Notes under the pieces: generated by a model
What the model saw: the letters and a program-made list of their open reading frames with translations, nothing else
Databases searched by the model: none
Told to the model about the DNA's origin: nothing
Translations under genes and position numbers: made by a program
Shown here: positions 45,517-53,346 of the stretch, in pieces
Layout: each line of letters begins with the position of its first letter
Position numbering within the stretch: the stretch's first letter is position 1
Assembly: GCF_014799995.1 (NCBI RefSeq)
Contig: NZ_JAAVGY010000056.1
Location: 20,943-84,942, forward strand
Source of the DNA: Helicobacter sp.
GTDB taxonomy: Bacteria > Campylobacterota > Campylobacteria > Campylobacterales > Helicobacteraceae
DNA: 64,000 nucleotides
Reading direction: 5' to 3'

Positions 45517-46653
45517 TTGGATTTGGTTTTGTTTAGATTCAGTAAAATTTTATCATATTTTGATTGGACTTTGCCTTTATTAATTACACCCATTATCTTA
45601 TTTTCTTGGTTTTTAATCAACGAAAATAGCGAATTTTTAGGCAATAAAGTCTTAGTATATGTTTTTGTTGGAATATTGATTTTTGCGATTGTTTTTTTTA
45701 TTCCTGTGCGTCAAATCCCGTGGTTTATTATTGGTTTTTATTGTGTTAATATCATGTTTTTGGTTTTGGTAGAGTTTTTTGGGGATACACGTTTGGGTGC
45801 GCAAAGATGGCTTGAGATTCCATTGATACATTTTACCTTTCAACCATCTGAAACGATGAAGCCCGCATTAATTTTAATCATAGCCTATTATGTTAGCAAA
45901 AAACCTCCTCCCAAGAGAGGCTATAAATTATTAGACTTTCTGAAATTATCCTGTTTGATTCTTTTGCCTTTTTTATTGGTTCTCAAACAACCAGATTTAG
46001 GCACAGCACTTGTGTTGCTATTAATGAGTTTTGGGGCATTATTTTTGATTGGTGTAAATTATAAAATTTGGCTTACTTTGGCGGTTGGTATTTCTTTGTT
46101 ATCACCTATTTTGTATGCGAATTTACACGATTATCAAAAAAAACGTATCGTGGATTTTATTTCTAAAGAGCCAGATTATCAAGTAAAGCAGGCAATGATT
46201 GCGGTTGGTTCGGGGGGAATATATGGCAAGGAGAAAGAAGAAGCAACGCAGGCATTGTATAAATTTTTGCCTATCGCAACGAGTGATTTTATTTTCCCTT
46301 ATTTTGTGGAGAGATTCGGCTTTATCGGTGTGATTGCGTTGTTTATTTTATATGGTTCTTTAATTTTTCATATTTTTTCTATGAGCCACGAAAATGAAAA
46401 GGATTATTTTCTTAAAACTATATCTTATTGTGTGGGATTGTTGATTTTTATTTATTCAGGAATTAATATTGCTATGACGATTGGATTAGCACCGGTAGTT
46501 GGGATTCCATTGCCACTTTTTAGTTATGGGGGAAGCAGTTTTATTACATTTATGATTCTTTTTGCTGTCTTAGAAAATTTACTTGCCTTTAGGTATAAAT
46601 TTGTGTATAATCATAGATCTTTTTCACAAAGGGCCCTTAGCTCAGCTGGTTAG
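45517..46653 (+). CDS. rodA: Rod-shape protein RodA (SEDS glycosyltransferase)
   Basis: 378 residues with about ten membrane helices and SEDS motifs: GAQRWLEIPLIHFTFQPSET, KQPDLGTALVLLLMSFGALF, GIYGKEKEEATQALYKFLPI, ATSDFIFPYFVERFGFIG and IGLAPVVGIPLPLFSYGGSS. RodA polymerises glycan for side-wall growth together with PBP2. The likely start is TTG at 45517 with no clear ribosome site, so the start is uncertain. The last 23 bases, including the stop, lie inside the tRNA gene at 46631. Confidence 0.92.
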   Translation: MDLVLFRFSKILSYFDWTLPLLITPIILFSWFLINENSEFLGNKVLVYVFVGILIFAIVFFIPVRQIPWFIIGFYCVNIMFLVLVEFFGDTRLGAQRWLEIPLIHFTFQPSETMKPALILIIAYYVSKKPPPKRGYKLLDFLKLSCLILLPFLLVLKQPDLGTALVLLLMSFGALFLIGVNYKIWLTLAVGISLLSPILYANLHDYQKKRIVDFISKEPDYQVKQAMIAVGSGGIYGKEKEEATQALYKFLPIATSDFIFPYFVERFGFIGVIALFILYGSLIFHIFSMSHENEKDYFLKTISYCVGLLIFIYSGINIAMTIGLAPVVGIPLPLFSYGGSSFITFMILFAVLENLLAFRYKFVYNHRSFSQRALSSAG

Positions 46654-46707
46654 AGCACTCGGCTCATAACCGATTGGTCATAGGTTCAAGTCCTATAGGG
46701 CCCACCA
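46631..46707 (+). tRNA. tRNA with CAT anticodon, probably tRNA-Ile2 (lysidine type), alternatively elongator Met
   Basis: A complete 77-base cloverleaf with encoded CCA. The acceptor GGGCCCT pairs fully with AGGGCCC, the D-arm is AGCTCAGCTGGTTAGAGC, the anticodon loop is CTCATAA, and the T-arm is ATAGGTTCAAGTCCTAT. The acceptor has C4-G69 and C5-G68, and the body resembles E. coli tRNA-Ile2 (TTAGCTCAG at the 5' end, TTGGTC in the variable region, GGTTCAAGTCC in the T-arm), whose CAU anticodon is changed to lysidine by TilS. It is not initiator tRNA, because G1-C72 is paired. The 5' end overlaps the rodA coding end. Confidence 0.95.
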
Positions 46708-46751
46708 CATTACACTAAAATTATTTTTTATCTTAGGAGATATTTGGATAT

Positions 46752-46979
46752 ATGGAAAAAATACAATGTCAAAATATCAAATGTCAAGGTTGTGTTAAAA
46801 AAATCAATGAAGCACTTTTGCAAAAATACCCTTCCTTACAAGTAGATATAGCAAGCCAAAGTGTGGAAGTAGAAGCAGATGAAAATGGAATTGCAGAGAT
46901 TAAACGCAAACTTCAAGAATTGGGGTTTTTGAGTGAGAGTGGAATCTTTGGCAAGCTGAAAGGATTTTTTGCGAAATAA
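46752..46979 (+). CDS. copP: Heavy-metal-associated (CopP/CopZ-like) protein
   Basis: 75 residues. It opens MEKIQCQNIKCQGCVKKINE, with a CxxC metal site as in HMA domains, followed by VDIASQSVEVEADENGIAEI and KRKLQELGF, which complete the ferredoxin-like fold. Such proteins carry Cu(I) to P-type ATPases, but no copper ATPase is adjacent. A short C-terminal helix (GKLKGFFAK) is extra. The metal is inferred. Confidence 0.75.
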   Translation: MEKIQCQNIKCQGCVKKINEALLQKYPSLQVDIASQSVEVEADENGIAEIKRKLQELGFLSESGIFGKLKGFFAK

Positions 46980-46988
46980 AGGTTTTTA

Positions 46989-47831
46989 ATGGAGATTTTG
47001 TTATTTATTACCATTATAATTGTTGCGATTGCAATTATGAATTTTAAAGATTATTTGAATAATCCACAAAAACGTCCTCGTATCCATAGCAAAGAAAATG
47101 ATAATGATGAAGTGAATGAATATCAAAATCCTTATAAAAATCAAGAGCAAGCCCCAAGCCTTAGCAGAGAAGAAAAGATTAGGAAAAGCGAATATGGTTT
47201 AATTGTCGCGCTTTTGTCCAAGCTTGCCCAAAGTGATGGCAAAGTATGCGAATTAGAATTAGAGCTTATGGAAAATACTATGCAAGACATTGCAGAGGCA
47301 CTGTGTTTGCAAAGCACAATGAATCAAAAAGAAGAAGTATTAGAGGTTTTGCATAAGATTTTTGATACCACAAATGAAAGTGTGGAATCCCTCACTCAAA
47401 GCTATGCGATTCTTACAAAAGGACAATACAAAAGCCGTCTGAAATTGGTAGAATATTTGATTGCGCTTGCATATGCAGATGGCAAGCTAGGCGATGAGGA
47501 ACGAGAGATTATCCTAGATGTTGCGGCGTATTTGGAAATCAATAATGATGATTTTAATGTCTTATATGATGCTTTTGAAGCATTTTATGCTCAAAAGCAA
47601 GCGGATTCTACTTTGCAAGAAGCGTATGAGACTTTGGGCGTCAGTCAAGAAGACGATATGGAACATATCAAAAAGACATATAAGAATCTCGTGCGCCAAT
47701 TTCACCCGGATATTTTGTATCATAAAGGTTTAGACCAATCTATTATGGAGACTTGCACTCAAAAGCTACAAGCAATCAACCAAGCATACCGAAAGATTAA
47801 AGAACACAAAAAAGGCATTATGTCGGATTGA
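46989..47831 (+). CDS. TerB-DnaJ co-chaperone (DjlA-like)
   Basis: 280 residues: one N-terminal membrane helix (EILLFITIIIVAIAIMNF), a charged linker, a TerB-like helical domain (YGLIVALLSKLAQSDGKVCE, YLIALAYADGKLGDEEREII), and a C-terminal J domain (AYETLGVSQEDDMEHIKKTY, VRQFHPDILYHKG with the HPD motif). This is the DjlA layout; it should stimulate DnaK at the inner membrane. It lies in line with copP and the ciaB-like gene. Confidence 0.88.
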   Translation: MEILLFITIIIVAIAIMNFKDYLNNPQKRPRIHSKENDNDEVNEYQNPYKNQEQAPSLSREEKIRKSEYGLIVALLSKLAQSDGKVCELELELMENTMQDIAEALCLQSTMNQKEEVLEVLHKIFDTTNESVESLTQSYAILTKGQYKSRLKLVEYLIALAYADGKLGDEEREIILDVAAYLEINNDDFNVLYDAFEAFYAQKQADSTLQEAYETLGVSQEDDMEHIKKTYKNLVRQFHPDILYHKGLDQSIMETCTQKLQAINQAYRKIKEHKKGIMSD

Positions 47832-47850
47832 AATTAGGAGTAAAGATAAA

Positions 47851-49857
47851 ATGAAAGAAGCAGATGTTTTGCACGATATTGCAAAGATTTATCGGCGTAT
47901 AGAACACCAAAATAGGCAGATAAATGCTCTTTACAATTGCGTCAAAACAGACGAAGTTCCACGTTTTTTAGAAAGTGTTTTTGTGAGGATTCCACATAAT
48001 CGTGAATCTTTACTTGCCTGTTTGGACCGCGTGGTAGCATTACAAGAAGCTCCTTTAATTAATATCTTGCAAAAGTTTGAGATAGAAGAGGAGCAAATCA
48101 TTAGCCTAAGAATGCAGCTTCTCAAAATCACGCGTGATTTCCATATGGAGAAACATCGGTTATTATTAGGATATATTACAAAAGAGCAGCTTTTGAGCCC
48201 ATTTTTAAGGGCATTATTCCAAGTGGTACATAATATTGGTTTATGCTTCAATGATTTTTTTATAGCTTGGCAAAGAGACTTAATACTCGGAATCAATCGT
48301 GAGTTAAGCCAAACCTATCAGAAAGATTTGCAAAAGATTTTAGAAGTTTTAAAGCCTAGTTTGGAGGTTTCCTCTGTCAATACGCATTCCTTGAAAAATA
48401 TTTTAAGTGATGAGACTCTAAAAGAACTTCCAATCCAAGAAGATGAATTGACGCAAGAGGGTGAAATGGGAGATAGGAGCTATTCTGTGCCCGTATTGAA
48501 AGATTCTATCTATCAAGCAGTTGCTTATGCAGAGTTTTTTAAAGAAGAATTTGTAGCCTTAAAAAAAGCTTTGGAGACAGGAATGGAATCCTTAGAAAAA
48601 ACTCCAGAAGTTTTCCCAAAATTAGAACAAAAAAATGCTTATTTAGACTATTTTAAAACCTTAAAATCCGCCCTAATGCAGACAAATCCCAATCGTTTAT
48701 TGGCTTCTTGGCGACTTGTAGATAAGGCTTGGATGGCGATTTCTACTCCTTTGCAGATTGGACACCCTTTAGAGTATTACGAAGACCATTTTAGAAAGGC
48801 TGTCGCTCCAGAATGGGATTTGCGTATCGCAAGAATTTATGAGGGTGCTGATTTACTTAATCCACAAGAATCACAGGATTGTAAAATTTCTAAAGAATCT
48901 ATGTTGAAATTCTATCAATTTTATAGCTCAAAAGCACCTAAAACAAAGTATAAAGAAGAAATTGATTCTTGTGTCGAGCAATCTTTGCTCAAGACGCAGA
49001 GCTATGGTGGATTGCCCGCGCTTTTTTATGGGGCAGAGCTTAATGGGCTCTTCAGTGCTCAAGTCGTACCAAATGATGAAAAAGTAAGCAGAAAATATGG
49101 GAAAAAGATTTTTTATTTTCCTGACCGCGTGCGCGAATTATCTCTCGCAAAGCCTTTTATGCTTTTATCATCTAAAACTTTTCCTAAAGAATTTTTAGAT
49201 TCCAATAGGGAATTATTGTTTTTTAGAAAAGAAGATTGGTATAAAGTCTATGAGATTTCGACGATTGGGCACGAGTTTGGGCATATTTTGTGGGTGAGTT
49301 CTGATAGTGAATTAAAGATGAATCAGAGCGGGCAATTCAAAAACATAGAAGAATTTAAAGCAACAATGGGCGGGCTGATTTATTATTTTTTATCTGCCAA
49401 TCAACCTCTTCTACAAGAGCTTATTTTGAATACGATTGCGCGTTCAGTGGGCTTGATTGCTTGGATGAAAGAAGATGATGTATTGCCTTATTATTGTGAG
49501 GGTTTAATCCATTTAGAAATCTTATTTAGCGCGGGGGTTTTGCGTTACAAGGGTAGTTTTGATGCAATTGCATTAGAAATAGAAATTAATGAGAATACTA
49601 AACAATCTTTGAAAAAGCGATATTTAAGTGTTTATAATCAGTTGGTTTTGACTTATTTAAATAAGCAAGATGCTAAAAGTTTCTTAGATTGCTATGCTAT
49701 AAAGGATTCTGAAGGGAATTATAAACCTTTAAAGCCAGAAATAAGGACTTTTGTGGAGGATTATTATCAACAATATCAAGCCATTGGGCAAATCACAGAT
49801 ACGCTTACTCCGCAAAAGTGGCAAGAAGCTTACAAGAAGCAACATAATTTAGATTAA
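47851..49857 (+). CDS. ciaB: CiaB-family protein with an HExxH-type motif
   Basis: 668 residues; strong AGGAG ribosome site. It is largely helical and has no signal peptide. HEFGH at residues 474-478, in STIGHEFGHILWVSSDSELK followed by NIEEFKATMGGLIYYF, is a zincin-like motif with a Glu downstream. The overall sequence resembles the Campylobacter invasion antigen CiaB, reported to be exported through the flagellar system. The identification is from memory of the family. The motif suggests a metallopeptidase. Whether it is secreted cannot be read from the sequence. Confidence 0.7.
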   Translation: MKEADVLHDIAKIYRRIEHQNRQINALYNCVKTDEVPRFLESVFVRIPHNRESLLACLDRVVALQEAPLINILQKFEIEEEQIISLRMQLLKITRDFHMEKHRLLLGYITKEQLLSPFLRALFQVVHNIGLCFNDFFIAWQRDLILGINRELSQTYQKDLQKILEVLKPSLEVSSVNTHSLKNILSDETLKELPIQEDELTQEGEMGDRSYSVPVLKDSIYQAVAYAEFFKEEFVALKKALETGMESLEKTPEVFPKLEQKNAYLDYFKTLKSALMQTNPNRLLASWRLVDKAWMAISTPLQIGHPLEYYEDHFRKAVAPEWDLRIARIYEGADLLNPQESQDCKISKESMLKFYQFYSSKAPKTKYKEEIDSCVEQSLLKTQSYGGLPALFYGAELNGLFSAQVVPNDEKVSRKYGKKIFYFPDRVRELSLAKPFMLLSSKTFPKEFLDSNRELLFFRKEDWYKVYEISTIGHEFGHILWVSSDSELKMNQSGQFKNIEEFKATMGGLIYYFLSANQPLLQELILNTIARSVGLIAWMKEDDVLPYYCEGLIHLEILFSAGVLRYKGSFDAIALEIEINENTKQSLKKRYLSVYNQLVLTYLNKQDAKSFLDCYAIKDSEGNYKPLKPEIRTFVEDYYQQYQAIGQITDTLTPQKWQEAYKKQHNLD

Positions 49858-49866
49858 AGAGGACTG

Positions 49867-50691
49867 ATGCCGATTGGTAATAATGAAATTAATAAAGCAC
49901 GAGAGGCGATTTATAAATTTGCAGGCATTTATTTGCCATCAAGTAAAGATTCTACAATTAAAAATCGTTTGGATATATTAAAACGTAAGCTTGGGATTCA
50001 AGATTTTGATGTTTTTTTTAATCAAATCAAGCAGGGACAATTTAAGCAAGAATTTATTAATGCTTTTACGACTAATAAAACAGATTTTTTTCGTGAGGGA
50101 TTTCATTTTGGAGATATGCTAGATAGAATCTTGCCCAAAAGATTGCGAGAGAATGAACCTATAAAGGTTTATTGCTCTGCGAGTTCCACAGGTGAAGAGC
50201 CTTATTCTATCGCCGCAACCTTGCTTTATGCAAAAGAAATTTATCATTCTGATACACCTGTAAGCGTACTTGCCACAGATATTGATACTTCTGTATTGGA
50301 GTTTGCTAAAGAGGGTAAATATCTTGTCAATACTAAGTTGAACCCCTTGCCTAATTGGTTGGATTTGAAAGATTATTTTGATATACGAAATAAAAACGAG
50401 AATGAAATTTTTATGGACGCGAAGTCAAATCTAAAAAGTATTTTGACTTTTAAGCAGCAAAATCTTTATGACTCAAGGTATCCCTTTGGGGCAAAGGAGT
50501 TTGATATTATCTTTTGTCGTAATGTTTTGATTTATTTTAAAGTTTCAGACCAAGAGCAGATTTTAAGCAAGATGTTTTCTCATTTAAAAATGGGTGGAAC
50601 ATTATATCTTGGGCATTCAGAAAGTATTTTGAATCTTGCTTCTAAAGTGGATCGTCTAGGGAAAAATATCTTTGTAAAGGTGGCAAATTAA
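49867..50691 (+). CDS. cheR: Chemotaxis protein methyltransferase CheR
   Basis: 274 residues: an N-terminal helical domain (KFAGIYLPSSKDSTIKNRLD), then the SAM domain with FTTNKTDFFREGFHFGDML, VYCSASSTGEEPYSIAATLL, VLATDIDTSVLEFAKEGKY and FDIIFCRNVLIYFKVSDQEQ. It methylates glutamates on chemoreceptors. cheB begins two bases after the stop. H. pylori lacks this pair, so it separates this organism from the gastric species. Confidence 0.96.
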   Translation: MPIGNNEINKAREAIYKFAGIYLPSSKDSTIKNRLDILKRKLGIQDFDVFFNQIKQGQFKQEFINAFTTNKTDFFREGFHFGDMLDRILPKRLRENEPIKVYCSASSTGEEPYSIAATLLYAKEIYHSDTPVSVLATDIDTSVLEFAKEGKYLVNTKLNPLPNWLDLKDYFDIRNKNENEIFMDAKSNLKSILTFKQQNLYDSRYPFGAKEFDIIFCRNVLIYFKVSDQEQILSKMFSHLKMGGTLYLGHSESILNLASKVDRLGKNIFVKVAN

Positions 50692-50692
50692 T

Positions 50693-51355
50693 TTGGTAAA
50701 TACTAGTGAAAAGTATCATCCGGATTTATTGTTAAAGTCTGAACCTTATAAAGGGAATGATGGCAGAAAGTTAATTGCTATTGGTGCAAGCACGGGAGGA
50801 GTAGATGCGATTGCGAAAATATTGCAAGCATTACCTCGTGATTTACCGCCTATTGTAATTACGCAGCACATACCGGGCAATTTTTCTACTTCTTTTGTCC
50901 AAAGACTTGATAGAATCTCTAAACTAGATGTATTTGAAGTGCGTGAAAAAATCCTCTTAAATGATTCTGGTGTCTATTTGGCGGCAGGCGGTTTGCATAT
51001 GGTTTTAGAGAAACGACACGATGGCTATTATGCTAAACCACAAGAGGGGATTCGCATTTCGCGTCATTGTCCAAGTGTAGATGTAATGTTTCGTAGTGTT
51101 AATAATGTAATTGGCAGAAATGCTTTGGCGATTATTATGACAGGAATGGGTGATGATGGAAGTATAGGAATTAAGGATTTATATGATAATGGGGCTTATA
51201 CGATTGCACAAGACGAAGAAAGTTGTATCGTCTTTGGAATGCCCAAACAAGCCATTGCCAAAGGTGCAATTTGCGAGGTTGTAAGTTTGGATTCTATCAT
51301 TGAAAAAATCTTAAGTTTTGCAGCAGGGAATCTCAAACGTTTCAAAGAAGAATAA
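50693..51355 (+). CDS. cheB: Receptor methylesterase CheB, catalytic domain only
   Basis: 220 residues, consisting only of the esterase domain; the receiver domain found in enteric CheB is absent. The catalytic triad is present: Ser in IAIGASTGGVDAI, His in VITQHIPGNFS, Asp in IIMTGMGDDGSIGIKD. It removes methyl groups from chemoreceptors but cannot be activated by CheA through a receiver. The likely start is TTG right after cheR. The stop shares one base with yigZ. Campylobacter CheB has the same short form. Confidence 0.95.
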   Translation: MVNTSEKYHPDLLLKSEPYKGNDGRKLIAIGASTGGVDAIAKILQALPRDLPPIVITQHIPGNFSTSFVQRLDRISKLDVFEVREKILLNDSGVYLAAGGLHMVLEKRHDGYYAKPQEGIRISRHCPSVDVMFRSVNNVIGRNALAIIMTGMGDDGSIGIKDLYDNGAYTIAQDEESCIVFGMPKQAIAKGAICEVVSLDSIIEKILSFAAGNLKRFKEE

Positions 51356-51951
51356 TGGCTGGATTTTATTATCCAAGCGCAATGATAGAATCTAGCTTTG
51401 AGGTAAAAGGTTCGGAATTTATCTCTTATTTAATTGCAATAAGCGAATTTACAGACTTTGTTGCACAATCACGTACGAAACACCTAAAAGCAGTGCATTT
51501 TGTAACTTCTTCGCGTAGATTCAATGCACAAGGGCAAGTGGAGGAAAGCTTTAGCGATGATGGAGAGCCAAAAGGCACTTCAGGGCTGCCTACATTGAAA
51601 GTTTTGCGTGGATATGATTTGATAGAATGTGGCGTGCTAGTGATTCGTTATTTTGGCGGCACATTGCTTGGTACAGGAGGGCTTGCGCGAGCTTATACGC
51701 AAGCGGCAAAAGATGTAGTGATAAAAGCAAAAGAGCAGGGCGCATTGCAGCCTTATATCCCTAAAGAATCTCGTTGCATACAGATTCCCTTTACAATTTT
51801 TTCGCAAGTAGAATACCTCATCAAAAGGCTTGAAATTAATATCATTCAAAAAGAATTTTTAGAGAATGGAGTGCATTTAACATTAGAAGCGAGTTTGGAA
51901 AATTTACAATCTTTTTTAGCTAAAGTGGAATCGCTAAAGTATAGTAAGTAA
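51355..51951 (+). CDS. YigZ/IMPACT family protein
   Basis: 198 residues. The family signature is clear: KGSEFISYLIAISEFTDFVA, KAVHFVTSSRRFNAQGQVEE, SDDGEPKGTSGLPTLKVLRG, VLVIRYFGGTLLGTGGLARA. The C-terminal part has the EF-G domain V-like fold. The role is uncertain; eukaryotic IMPACT regulates translation. It shares one base with the cheB stop and converges with phoH. Confidence 0.93.
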   Translation: MAGFYYPSAMIESSFEVKGSEFISYLIAISEFTDFVAQSRTKHLKAVHFVTSSRRFNAQGQVEESFSDDGEPKGTSGLPTLKVLRGYDLIECGVLVIRYFGGTLLGTGGLARAYTQAAKDVVIKAKEQGALQPYIPKESRCIQIPFTIFSQVEYLIKRLEINIIQKEFLENGVHLTLEASLENLQSFLAKVESLKYSK

Positions 51952-51954
51952 AAT

Positions 51955-53346
51955 CTAAAAATTCTCTTCAAACCAACCCGCAATTTCACTACGAATCGTT
52001 TGATGCAGAACAATGCCCGCGAGAAAGTCATCTTGTTTTGCTTTGTTTAGTAAGCTGATTAATCCATTGCGGTATTTGCTAAGATAAGGGTGGTCAATCT
52101 GCATAGGGTCGCCTAGAAATACAATCCTAGAATCCTCCGCCATTCTCGTGCCAATGAGTTTAATTGTTGCATTGGAGGCATTTTGCGCCTCATCAAAGAT
52201 GACAAATTTTTTGGCGATACTCACTCCGCGTGCGTGGGCAATGTCTAATACTTCAATATTGTGTTTATTTAAAAAATACTCTGTGGCTTCTTGGCTTTGT
52301 ATGCTGTTTGCTTCTCCGCGATATTCTATGCGTTTTGCGAGTGATTCCTTTTGCATTTTGGTGATGATAAAATTAATGGCACTAAAGAGTGGATACATAA
52401 AATAATTTAGTTTTTGATTTTCATCACCTTTGCGGAATCCAAGTTCCGCTTCTTTGTCATTTGCAGTAATGGTATTGCGCAAATAAACGATTCCATTGAC
52501 TACGCCCTTTTTTAGCAAGTGTAAGCCTGCCTGTAAGGCAATGAGTGTCTTGCCGCTCCCAGTCGCACCGCTGCAAATCGTGATTTTATTCTTGCTGTGC
52601 GTTAGAAGTGCATAGAGGAATTTTTGCTCCAGATTAATTGGATTGATATAGAGTTTATCCTCTTCTAAGCGTGTATCAAAGTCTAATTCACAAAAGGCAT
52701 TGTCTAGTTTAATGCCATAGTGTTTTTTACCTGTGAGATAGCGACTATTTTCAGTATTGTCCTCTTCGGCAATCTCAATTAAACTCCAATTTGTGAGGGC
52801 TTGGAATGTAGCATTACACTCAAGAATTTCTTTTGTGTTGTTTTTGTGGATTTGAAAATGATTTAAAAAATCAATGGCTTGAGGATTCTCAATGCGGTCT
52901 CTCATAAGAGATTGCGAGGAGACATTCAGCGAGAGAGCATAAACCTTGAGGGAAATATCATTTGTGAGTAATACAAAGTTGTAATCTTTGGCAATTTCTA
53001 AAATGCGTGCGTCATTGAGCCCATAATCTTGGAATTTGGTTTTGTAATTTGGTCTATGAATGATTTGCAAAGGAATCTTGTGCTGATGAATTGTAAAATA
53101 AATTGTATGGATTTTGTCCTTTTCTATCGCACTAAATTCCGATACAGAAGTAGAATCTCCTAAAATATTTCTAAAAAACTCTCGTGCAAAAAACCCTGTT
53201 TCGTTGCTTAAATCTTTCTTTTTGTCTAATTCGCTTAAAGTTACATCACAGATAAAAATTGTATTCTCACCCTCTTGATGCAGAAAAAAGAGATTCTCTA
53301 CATCATCTAAAATAATTGAAGTATCAATTAAGTAGGATTTTTTCAC
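51955..53346 (-). CDS. PhoH-like ATPase with a PIN domain
   Basis: 463 residues: an N-terminal PIN nuclease-type domain (KSYLIDTSIILDDVENLFFL, VTLSELDKKKDL, LNDARILEIAKDYNFVLLTN) joined to a PhoH ATPase (CSGATGSGKTLIALQAGLHL Walker A, KKFVIFDEAQNASNATIKLI Walker B, SRIVFLGDPMQID). PIN-PhoH proteins are RNA helicase/RNases in mycobacteria. The gene starts at the nrdA stop. Confidence 0.93.
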   Translation of the reverse strand: MKKSYLIDTSIILDDVENLFFLHQEGENTIFICDVTLSELDKKKDLSNETGFFAREFFRNILGDSTSVSEFSAIEKDKIHTIYFTIHQHKIPLQIIHRPNYKTKFQDYGLNDARILEIAKDYNFVLLTNDISLKVYALSLNVSSQSLMRDRIENPQAIDFLNHFQIHKNNTKEILECNATFQALTNWSLIEIAEEDNTENSRYLTGKKHYGIKLDNAFCELDFDTRLEEDKLYINPINLEQKFLYALLTHSKNKITICSGATGSGKTLIALQAGLHLLKKGVVNGIVYLRNTITANDKEAELGFRKGDENQKLNYFMYPLFSAINFIITKMQKESLAKRIEYRGEANSIQSQEATEYFLNKHNIEVLDIAHARGVSIAKKFVIFDEAQNASNATIKLIGTRMAEDSRIVFLGDPMQIDHPYLSKYRNGLISLLNKAKQDDFLAGIVLHQTIRSEIAGWFEENF

